Positions 1 to 7,553 of a stretch of DNA of 16,671 nt are shown here, piece after piece. Under the pieces are notes generated by a model, which made no database searches, was not told the DNA's origin, and saw only the letters and a program-made list of their open reading frames with translations. A program made the position numbers and the translations under genes. Source of the DNA: Smittium mucronatum (Eukaryota > Kickxellomycota > Harpellomycetes > Harpellales > Legeriomycetaceae); assembly GCA_001953115.1 (NCBI GenBank), contig LSSL01003691.1, positions 1 through 16,671 of the forward strand, written 5' to 3'. The first letter of the stretch is position 1. Each line of letters opens with the position of its first letter.

Positions 1-370
1 TGTTGGCTAGTTTCTGTGAACTCCAAAAACTGCACATTCTCATTTTCCCGACTTCTTGGAGACCTTGCCTTAGCTCTGGATGCATTGCCTGCAAGATTAT
101 CCAGCTTCCTTTGTTTCTGATGTTCCTCTGAATCGCCCATTGGTTAATTTTAGTGCGATTATTTTTCGCTTTTCTATTGACCAATGAGATAACAGTTTGT
201 CCTTTTTCGCCACTATGGCAGTATTCCAAAAATTTTGCTGTTTCCAACTCAATATTATTTGCAAGTGGCCTCGGAGCTTTTTTGGCCTTGAAAACGAAGT
301 CCATCGTGTTTTCAACTTGATTCAATATGAGAAGAGATAGAGTTTTGCCGCATTGGAAGTGGCTGGGCAT
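1..370 (-). CDS. Unidentified gene, 5' part only, runs off the left edge
   Basis: An open frame runs from an ATG at 370-368 to the window edge (about 123 codons, no stop). An in-frame TAA lies a few codons upstream of this ATG. A second ATG at 304-302 has a better context (A at -3, G at +4) and may be the true start. The product is basic and hydrophilic, rich in K, N and R. I do not recognise it. A stretch encoded at about 250-175, with ETAKFLEYCHSGEK at its core, loosely recalls the first helices of psq/CENP-B-type DNA-binding domains of pogo/Tigger transposases and their domesticated relatives. A different minus-strand frame, from an ATG near 141, is also open to the edge and also looks protein-like, so a frameshifted transposase remnant is a real alternative. 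The gene lies 199 bp downstream of the RPS8 stop codon in the same orientation. Coding is likely; function is unknown. Confidence 0.45.
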   Translation of the reverse strand, partial: MPSHFQCGKTLSLLILNQVENTMDFVFKAKKAPRPLANNIELETAKFLEYCHSGEKGQTVISLVNRKAKNNRTKINQWAIQRNIRNKGSWIILQAMHPELRQGLQEVGKMRMCSFWSSQKLAN

Positions 371-569
371 TTTGAAAAAGAGTTATATGGTAGCTCTGAA
401 AGGGCTATAAATGAAGCTTAAGAACAGAGTTTATAAAAAAAACGACGAGGGGAATTTTTACATAGTGAATAATTAAGAAATACCGAGCTCTTCACAGATA
501 AGAACCATGTATGGGATTATTATGTTGTGGAAATAAAACAAATACTTATGTAAACTAAAATTAAAGAAT
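371..569. other. Short intergenic gap between RPS8 and the left-edge gene
   Basis: This 199 bp gap must hold the RPS8 3' UTR and any promoter for the next gene. On the minus strand there is no AATAAA or ATTAAA. The nearest poly(A)-signal-like hexamer is TATAAA, at 435-430. No other feature is visible. Confidence 0.4.
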
Positions 570-1410
570 TTATCTTCTGGAACGGATCTTACGCAAGTAG
601 AAGTCAAGTTCCTTTCCTTCTAAAATATAACCGTCACAACGACCAGATTGTCCTGGGCGGGAAGTGATGATGGCAAATAGACGACCAGTGTTGAATTGTT
701 CTTCCAACTGATGGTCGAGTTTTAAACCTTCTCTTCTAGCTTCAACCTTGCGCATGACATGGCCGGAGCGCTTGACTTCCTCCTCTTCTTCTTTGCCATG
801 AGCAACCTTCTTCTTCTTACCAAGAGTGATGACATAGTGGTTTTCAAACCATTGTCTGAATGGAGTGGCATCGATTTGAATGATAGATCCTTTGACAAGG
901 GTGTTGGTTCTGACCAATTCGTTGTTGGAGGCATTGTAATTCACAGCAATGATACGGGTCTTTCTAGTAACGGATTGGGTGGCCCATGAGAAATTACCGG
1001 TATCGAGACGAAGAGCGCGGTATTTAATATTTCCACCACGTACACGAACTTCGTGGATTCTCTTTGGTCCGAGCTTAGTATTGGCGGGTTGACGACCGAG
1101 CTCGTGCTTTCTCTTCTTTTTGAATTGGGCGCGTTTAGCACCGGTATGTGATCGCTTGTGGCGAGAATCTCTGCTGATACCTAAGGACAATAAACATAAG
1201 GTTAGCACCTGCTAATTTTATATTGTTATAATGCTTAATTTCAATGCTGCAATAATTAATTTAAAAAATAAAATTTGCAAATAAAGGCATTAATATATTG
1301 AAAACGCATATTGAATCTGCTGAAATCTTATGTGTTCAAAAATTTAAGTGCATATGCAGAATTTGTAGTCAAAACTATTATAATATTGTAATGAAATTGA
1401 GCTTACCCAT
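570..1410 (-). CDS. RPS8: 40S ribosomal protein S8 (eS8), two exons
   Basis: eS8 is a structural protein of the small cytosolic ribosomal subunit. Exon 1 holds only ATGG (1410-1407). Exon 2 is 1180-570 and ends in TAA. The intron is 1406-1181 (226 bp), with donor GTAAGC and acceptor TCCTTAG. Joining ATG-G to GT-ATC restores the family N-terminus [20 protein letters not shown]. The product is 204 residues; the human protein has 208. Family hallmarks are visible: the basic [10 protein letters not shown] segment, the S8e signature region around [20 protein letters not shown], and the C-terminal [11 protein letters not shown] and [17 protein letters not shown] blocks. A run of five glutamates near residue 130 is a low-complexity insert. 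The frame is intact. GC content is near 43% in sampled coding lines, well above the surroundings, as expected for a highly expressed gene. Reading through the intron gives a false nine-residue N-terminus starting at 1208, which should not be used. Confidence 0.97.
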
Positions 1411-1453
1411 GGTGTAGACTGTATATACGGATATAAACGTTAATACAATACAG

Positions 1454-1466
1454 TAAGAGAAAGATT
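1454..1466 (-). promoter_or_regulatory. Candidate 5' TOP / TCT initiator of RPS8
   Basis: The minus strand reads AATCTTTCTCTTA here, a pyrimidine run about 45-55 nt upstream of the RPS8 ATG. Animal ribosomal protein genes usually start transcription at a C within such a tract, giving a 5' terminal oligopyrimidine mRNA under mTOR/LARP1 translational control. The position and composition fit. The start site itself is inferred. Confidence 0.35.
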
Positions 1467-2318
1467 CAAAAAATGTGCTCTGTATAATTGTATTTCCCCA
1501 TTTCTTCGTTCTGATTTTTCTTCTCCAGATTAATCTGACGATTCGTTAGTTTTTTTTTTTCTATTCGATCTAAAAAATATTTTTATTTGTTAATACACCA
1601 TTTTTTTATGACATTTTCAATCCAATAACCTTGCAAGAATTAGTAACAATTTATTTTGCATTGCTAATTTATCCAATTGGTTGTGATAAAATGGTTACTA
1701 TTATGATATGAGGATTCAAATGTTCAGCATTTTTAGCCAGTAACATTATTAAGCAAATTTAGCCATGCGTATTGGCACAGCTTTTTGCAGATCCAATTGA
1801 AATTTTTGAATGTCAATAAATTATAGAGTAAATCAATATTCTTCCTGAAGTTGATAAAATCGACATAAATGATTTGTACGAGTACTATTGGTTAATATAT
1901 TGAGATTAAAAGCAAATTACGAATCAATTGTCTGTTGCTATTGATCTGTGATTACAGTTAGATAAATGAAATCACTCTAAGAATAGTATCTCTAAAAAAA
2001 AAAACTCTATTAAGATAGCACGATTGAGTTGAAAAAAATCCTCATTTTTGATGACATTAAAAATTCCTTTTAGCATTCGGAAATGCGTGAAGAAAAAAAT
2101 TAGGATCATATTATTAGCAGTTTCTCCGTTTATGTGTGATATTACCAATTTGCAGAGATTTTGGTTCTGTATTTGTGTATTTTCTGTGGGCAACTTCGGT
2201 AGGTTCACGATTTATGACATTCGATCTTCCTTCAAATATCATTATTATTTATAAAAAATATTTAGTTGTTAATTGCAATATGATTATTACACTAAAAAAC
2301 TTATTGTTTAAGCATTTA
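1467..2318. other. Intergenic DNA upstream of RPS8, no supported gene
   Basis: This is AT-rich sequence with poly-A and poly-T runs (a T run near 1550-1560, an A run near 1994-2003). Open frames here are short and lack recognisable motifs. A small minus-strand peptide-like stretch near 1750-1810 is cut by stop codons. Confidence 0.5.
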
Positions 2319-2490
2319 TTAACCCTTTCAGGGGCAATGGTACAAAAAATTGCTTTCACTTTTTGCACAATGTTTTCATTAGACTAATATTTTTTGTATA
2401 CCATTGGATAAATCAAGAAGTTAGGTTAATTTAAAGGTTTAATTTGAGCAAATAGGAGTGATGTTTAAATTTGGGCCCGGAAAGGGTTAA
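2319..2490. mobile_element. piggyBac-like MITE with TTAA target duplication
   Basis: The element body is 2323-2486 (164 bp), flanked on both sides by TTAA (2319-2322 and 2487-2490), the target duplication of piggyBac transposons. The ends are inverted: CCCTTTCAGGGGC on the left, and CCCTTTCCGGGCC when the right end is read on the minus strand, 11 of 13 matching. A subterminal inverted repeat follows: CAATGGTACAAAAA at 2335-2348, matching CCAATGGTATACAAAAA on the opposite strand at about 2391-2407. It is far too short to encode a transposase, so it is a non-autonomous element mobilised in trans. It lies downstream of the STEEP1-like gene. Confidence 0.75.
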
Positions 2491-2648
2491 ACGATAAATA
2501 ATGAAAATCGACTCAAGAATGGTTTGGGATTTAATTTGGATGAAATATTTGGAAAGAATCTTCTTAGTTTTAATAAAAGTTGAAAATAATTTCTCCCTAA
2601 AAATATTTTCATCGATTTTCCAAAAAAGTGTAAATCAAATCGAAAACA

Positions 2649-3239
2649 CTAATCGATATTTACGAGTTTTAACAGATTAACAGGCATCTGACCTTGATTT
2701 TCAACCAAAGAACCGTCATAAATATATGTGTATTTAGGCTTATTCGAAGAAGAAGAAATCATTCTATCTTTTTTGTTAAAGTTAGAATCCACAGTTTCGT
2801 AAGCTACAGGCAATTTACATCTTATGCAGCTGTAAATGTATTGTTTTTCAAAACCGGCCTCCCTGTGTTAAGAAGTGTTTTTAATCCATACATTGAAAAA
2901 AATTAAGGTAAAAAGATGGTTGGATAAAACATAATGGTATATATAGTATGAATACCTTTCTATTATAACTGGCTTTGTTCTTTCGGGTGAAAATATATAA
3001 AGATGGCTATTATTATTTATTACAATAGAATTGTCTGTTGGGCGTCTAGGGAGTAACTTTAGATCCAATTCTAGCAAAGTTTAAAGTCTAAATTTCATAT
3101 AAATCACATATGTTATATAGTCAATCTTACGGGATATTAGAGAATATTCTCCACAAAGGCAATAGTAGACTTTGAGAGAAGATGTTGTGTCATCGAAGCG
3201 CTCGTTTTTGGCGACTACAGCTGTTTCATTTTTAGGCAT
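2649..3239 (-). CDS. STEEP1-like: STEEP1/CXorf56 (UPF0428) homologue, three exons, short C-terminus
   Basis: The exons are 3239-3131, 3070-2956 and 2862-2649. The introns are 60 bp (GTAAGA...TGCTAG) and 93 bp (GTATTC...AACACAG). Phases match at both junctions and give 145 residues. The protein starts MPK, as family members do. It carries VYYCLCG at residues 24-30, QLDLKLLPRRPTD at 37-49 (family pattern QLxxLPxRPxD), GFEKQY at 78-83, CIRCKLP at 87-93 and YIYDG at 121-125. C27, C29, C87 and C90 are a probable zinc site; this is inferred. In vertebrates STEEP1 binds STING and promotes its exit from the ER. The human protein has about 222 residues. Here a TAG at 2651-2649 removes the acidic, coiled-coil-like C-terminal third, unless a possible donor at about 2686 (AAG|GTCAGA) leads to a further exon that I could not find. 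A possible poly(A) signal, ATTAAA, lies at 2535-2530. Confidence 0.85.
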
Positions 3240-3375
3240 TTGACAAGATCTATTTCAGTTATTTCGGCTATTATTGACAATGCTAATTAGAAAACATAAA
3301 AATCAGGTCAAAAACACTTTTATAAAACGTTAAAGGTAAACAAAATTTGTAATCCCAATACAAAATTTATATGCT

Positions 3376-3615
3376 TCATACAAAATCTCCTCTCGTCCAA
3401 TAATAGTTTTTCAAAAATTGTTTTCTTTCACAAACTTTGAATTGATTTTTATTGAGTAAAAAAGCATAAAAAGAAATACATTCCATAATAGGGGTGACGT
3501 GACTGAAGAATTTACTTTTGAGGCATTTCATATACTTTTTTCCCAGTAAAAATTTAAGATCTAATGTAAATGTGAGGTTCTTTTCAAGACTGGACTTTAT
3601 TATTACCCATACCAT
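3376..3615 (-). CDS. Hypothetical open frame, 79 residues
   Basis: The frame runs from an ATG at 3615-3613 to a TGA at 3378-3376. The product is rich in K, F and L, with short hydrophobic patches and three cysteines, but no motif I recognise. It is rather long for chance in this AT-rich setting. It lies in the same orientation as the STEEP1-like gene, 136 bp upstream of its ATG, and about 40 bp from the edge of the mariner-like MITE. A GTATGA donor-like hexamer overlaps its last codons, so it could be an exon. It could equally be a transposon remnant or chance. Confidence 0.2.
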   Translation of the reverse strand: MVWVIIKSSLEKNLTFTLDLKFLLGKKYMKCLKSKFFSHVTPIMECISFYAFLLNKNQFKVCERKQFLKNYYWTRGDFV

Positions 3616-3653
3616 TGGCTACAATAAAACTTGAACATCACTAATTCAATAGA

Positions 3654-3941
3654 TATGGGAGATTCTTTATTAATTCAGACGCTTTACTATTAAATTTTTA
3701 TTACCTTCCTAATTAGGAAATGTAGAAATTATAAAGCTTTAATTATTTTGGTAAATAAATCAATTGGAAAAAATTAGTTTGTTTCAATTGGTAATGAAGC
3801 GAGTAGCCTAATTATTGATTGCTAATACTAATAAATTTATTGGCTAGAAAGAATAATAATCCATGAAAAAAACTTAATTAGTTATTTGACCAATGGTTCA
3901 TCTAGTAAAAAAAAGTCTGAATTCAAAAAGAATCTCCCATA
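3654..3941. mobile_element. Tc1/mariner-like MITE, about 35 bp inverted repeats, TA duplication
   Basis: The body is 3656-3939 (284 bp), with TA on each side (3654-3655 and 3940-3941). The left end reads TGGGAGATTCTTTATTAATT and continues to CAGACGCTTTACTA. The right end, on the minus strand, reads TGGGAGATTCTTTTTGAATT and continues to CAGAC-T(n)-ACTA. The first 13 bases and the AATTCAGAC block are identical. The interior has no coding capacity. TA flanks plus such termini point to a non-autonomous IS630/Tc1/mariner element. Confidence 0.75.
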
Positions 3942-3952
3942 TAGAGAAACAT

Positions 3953-4039
3953 ACTAGCTCTTATAAATTTGCATTATTTTACCAATATTATTTTCTTTTT
4001 AATCCCAATTATATAGGTACCAATATTTTTAGAGCTAGT
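3953..4039. repeat. 87 bp inverted-repeat unit beside the MITE
   Basis: ACTAGCTCT at 3953-3961 is mirrored by AGAGCTAGT at 4031-4039. Within the unit, TACCAATATT occurs twice in direct orientation (3980-3989 and 4018-4027). It may be a tiny MITE or a chance hairpin. Confidence 0.3.
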
Positions 4040-4439
4040 TCACAAGATGTCGAAATTTCATGATTTCATTTCATAAAACGTCTAATGTCCCCAAAAGCGG
4101 AATTGAACCTTTTTTATTCGCTATTAAACCATCCCAAAAATTGGTTTACATAAATAAATCCAATTTACATGAAATTTACAACAAATCTACCCAATAATTA
4201 TGGGTTTTTTAAAGAATTAAAACAACTTTCTTATTTTTTAGCCCTTTCCGAGTTCGAATTTTCCTCCCTCTTCCGTTCGTATAATCAACAGCTTCAATTG
4301 GCTTAACTGGGTATTATATCCAATAGTATGTAAGTATTATCAATCTAATGAAAAAACATAACATTAATTCTAGTAGTATATTTTTTGAATAAAAATACAT
4401 AAAGAAACAAATAATTTGAAAACTTTAGCGCAATAATAA

Positions 4440-4451
4440 CCCCCCCCCCCC
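4440..4451. repeat. Poly-C tract, 12 bases
   Basis: This is an uninterrupted run of 12 C followed by AGCGCCC, set in AT-rich DNA. It would lie in the first intron of the candidate exon chain. Confidence 0.9.
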
Positions 4452-5280
4452 AGCGCCCTAAAATTCCTCGAGAAATATTATTATGCAGGTTCACTGAGAA
4501 AAAATTTAATTATAGCAAATTTAGGTAAATCAATTTTCAGAATTATTTATTAGAGAATAAAAAATTTACATTTCGCTTTAGGAAATATTCCACATTTTGT
4601 GAACCAGCTCATATTTTTAAACATTAAAAATGTTAGTTTTCCAAAATAGGAAAGCAGTGAAAATTCAATAGGAAAGTGTCCGCACTCAAATAGAATATAC
4701 CGTATATTAGAAATAATTTGTTTTTATAGAATGGTGTTTTTTTAACCTAGAAATTTAATGTGAAAATAATAGACGAAATCTTTTTTAGTTTTTCAATCCT
4801 GACACCTAAAATAGGACTAAAGGTTTTTTAAAAAAACTTCATCTATTCTTAACATCTTATCCCCTATATTCCGGGGAGGAGAGAAACACTTAAGCACCTG
4901 TGTGCTCAATTTGAAAATCCCATAAAATAAAACTTTTTAGGATTTTAGATTAAGAATTTTAAATTATTATTTTCAATTCATCAAATTGATAAGTAAATAG
5001 CCTTTTTTTTTTCAATCACGTATGGCATTACAGGTTTTGTAAAAAGGCGGTTTTTAGATATGAAGTATAATAATATAACAGAAGCTCACACAATTATTTT
5101 CAAAAAATGAAGGGATGTGTGAAGTAACGACTTATATAGATTCCAAAAAATATGAGACATGGGATATGTGGCTTAAACCGGAATCCAATTATTTTATAGG
5201 AAGCTGAGAAAATAAATCCGAAATACAATCTTGAATATGAAACTCAAAAAAAATATAATAACCTCCTAGAGAAAATTATG

Positions 5281-6812
5281 GTAAAAAACCATTAAAATAT
5301 CCTCAAAAGATACATTAGTTTAGGGATTTTTCTTATATGTTTTTCTAGCTTAGAACTGATTAATCCTATTCAATTCAATTCAAGCCTTTTTTGTAATTTT
5401 ATTCAATAAAAACGAACATTCAAAAAAAAAGGATGTAGGCAGCTTTATAATTACCGCAACCAAATGTTCAGGGATACAATTTTTAGATATGCTAGTAAAG
5501 ATAAAAAATGACCCTTAAAATCCATATGGTACTAAAATTGCCATTTCGTATTTAATATTCGAAAAACGACTATTATTAAAAGACTACGTCATACAGAAAG
5601 CATAAATTTATTAGATGGCTCGCATTAGATACAGTATAAGACCATTTAGAAGAAAGGGGGTAATATAATACGCTATCCTCTTCAACTGATGTATATGATT
5701 GTTATAAAATGACTTGGTTAGAAATTAATTAGGTAATATAAATAACATTTAAATCATTTTTTTATATTAATGAAGGCCTTTTAAGAATACAGCGCCTTTT
5801 TTAAAATAAAAAACGAATAAATATCAACCAAAATTTAAAAACGAATTGCTTTTCTTTAAATCTTAAAATCTTAAAATATAACTTTAAAGCCAGGTCGGCA
5901 AAAATGTATATTAAAAAAGCATTGGTTTGCTTAACATTATCAACTTATAAAATAAAGATTGGATTAAAATAATAATTTGATGAACAAATAATCTTCAGCT
6001 TAAAAAAATGCTGAGTATAAAAAATATAGATTGTTATTAAGATAAAAAAATCACCACAATAATTATAAATTTCAAAAATCAAATTTTTGGTTTATTCTTT
6101 TATTAAAATGTTTGGCTCCCAAGGTGAAGTGACAATACGATATAAAAATGCTAAAGGGGATTAAAACGATGTATATTGGTATTAACGAATCAAAGGAGGG
6201 TCAGAATTCATTTTGGGTTTTAATTTTGAATATTATTTCATGGTATTGGGAATAAAGATTAACAAATATAGTTATAAATATTAATTTAGTATTTATTTTC
6301 TACGATGTTATTTGGATTTGAAAAAAAAAAAAAAATTGAGTCCTTATTTATTTTTGTATATTTCATTGTTATTTCTTTTAATAAAGTGATAATGAAAAAA
6401 TTCAAATCTTTTTATAGTAATAAAAATATTCAGTTACCATAGATAACTATTTTTTATGAGAGAGAAAAGGTGGTATATCTTTTTGTGTAAGATACTTATT
6501 TTTTGGTATAACTTCAGTTTATTTTATATAAATCCCTTTTAAATTGTAGCGTAAAATGAATATATTACTATTCAATCTGGGAGATCTTAAAATTTTCGAA
6601 ACATTTGTTAATTATCGATCAAGAAAATTAAATTCAAAATATTTTGAAATTGCATGAATAAGAATAAGCATTAAAAATTCTAAATATTTTATACAGACTT
6701 TCATTTATGTTTTTTTATGATGTATTAATCACATTTAAAGTATAAGAAAATAATATAAAAAACAAATGAATTCTTCAAGGGTTCTCAAATAAAGGTTATT
6801 TTTCCAAAAAAC
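5281..6812. other. AT-rich DNA, no supported feature
   Basis: Long A and T runs, no long open frame on either strand, and no RNA gene or inverted-repeat element recognised. If the candidate exon chain is real, this is an intron. Confidence 0.5.
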
Positions 6813-6860
6813 TAATATATATATATGTGTTTGTGTGTGAGTGTGTGTTTTTGTATGTAA
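6813..6860. repeat. Compound (TA)n(TG)n microsatellite
   Basis: An alternating TA run passes into imperfect TG repeats, interrupted by TTTG and GAG, and ends in TATG. Its length is likely polymorphic. Confidence 0.8.
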
Positions 6861-6998
6861 TAGTTCATGCATAGTATAAATTGCAATAAAAATCGAAGGA
6901 AATAATTAGATAATAATAATTTTTTAAAATATTACATTTTTTATATCGTGATTCGATTTCTGCATCATGCTTAATGTATTGATGGTATACATATACAT

Positions 6999-7015
6999 AT
7001 TTATTTATTTATTTT
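6999..7015. repeat. (TTTA)n microsatellite ending in a pyrimidine tract
   Basis: About four TTTA units lead into TTTTTCAG at 7012-7019, which would serve as the acceptor of one candidate exon (7020-7094). Confidence 0.7.
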
Positions 7016-7553
7016 TCAGAAAGGGGATATTAATCGACTAGTTCTGTTTTTATTGACAAATGATGGTATAAATAATAAAAAATATAATTTTAAGGTGTTT
7101 TATTTTTAATTATTAATATAAATTTTATCCTTAAAAATATCCTGTTTTTAGAAATTAATAAAATAATGCTAAAATAAATAAGTATAAGCATATTTAACTA
7201 TTCAGGGTCATTAACATACTAATTTTAAATTCTCTAATAATGCGTGAGCATGGTATTAATTATAATAAAATATAAAATCTTGGTCCTAAGAGGATCGTAA
7301 TATATGTTCTATAACCCTTTAAATAGAAATTTTATTTTATTTTTTAAATTAAATCAATAATTTTTTTAGATAAATATGATAAAATAAAACAATTGATATC
7401 TTTCCTCATTTAAATAGTAATTTCATATTTTCTAAAATATTAAGAATCATCGCCTGATTTTTATGGAAACTTTGTGTAGTAACTCATTTTTAATTTTAAC
7501 CTTTACAGATTGAGAGTTATGTATTAAAATTAAAATATTTCTTCAATAAGTAC

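Larger units (their letters stand above)
4242..7553 (+). other. Chain of candidate small exons, possible Sec1/Munc18-like gene
   Basis: Seven open segments are bounded by splice-like sites with compatible phases: 4242-4329 (acceptor TTTTTTAG, donor GTAAGT), 4489-4524 (donor GTAAAT), 4582-4631 (GTTAGT), 5082-5123 (GTAACG), 5200-5280 (TTTTATAG, GTAAAA), 7020-7094 (TTTTTCAG, GTGTTT) and 7509 onward (TTTACAG). The chained product places RIINSFNWLNWVLYP where Sec1/Munc18 proteins have their LDRxxDxxTPL motif. Further on it has NNLLEKIM then INRLVLFLLTNDGI, resembling the family's RLVxLxxLxNxGI helix with similar spacing. Against this, each segment is short, open frames of 15-30 codons are common in AT-rich DNA, the conserved Asp reads as Asn, and large family blocks are missing. 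I judged the resemblance by eye from memory. It may be a divergent gene, a decayed one, or chance. Confidence 0.2.

Noticed and set aside
1181..1406. Possible snoRNA in the RPS8 intron, since RPS8 introns host box C/D snoRNAs in vertebrates
   Set aside because: The sense strand of this 226 bp intron has no RTGATGA-like C box and no CTGA D box, and no convincing hairpin-hinge-hairpin.
1745..1815. Minus-strand peptide-like stretch upstream of RPS8
   Set aside because: Only about 25 codons are open, with stops on both sides and no matching splice sites or motif.
2694..2906. Plus-strand open frame over the STEEP1-like gene
   Set aside because: It overlaps exon 3 of the minus-strand gene, which has clear family motifs. 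The plus-strand frame is its shadow.
4249..4262. AGTTCGAATTT resembling a tRNA B box
   Set aside because: The flanking bases do not form a five-pair T stem on either strand, and no A box or acceptor stem could be placed around it.
4860..4877. Small hairpin TCCCC...GGGGA as a terminator
   Set aside because: The stem is five pairs, there is no U-tract, and the sequence is eukaryotic, so this terminator type does not apply.
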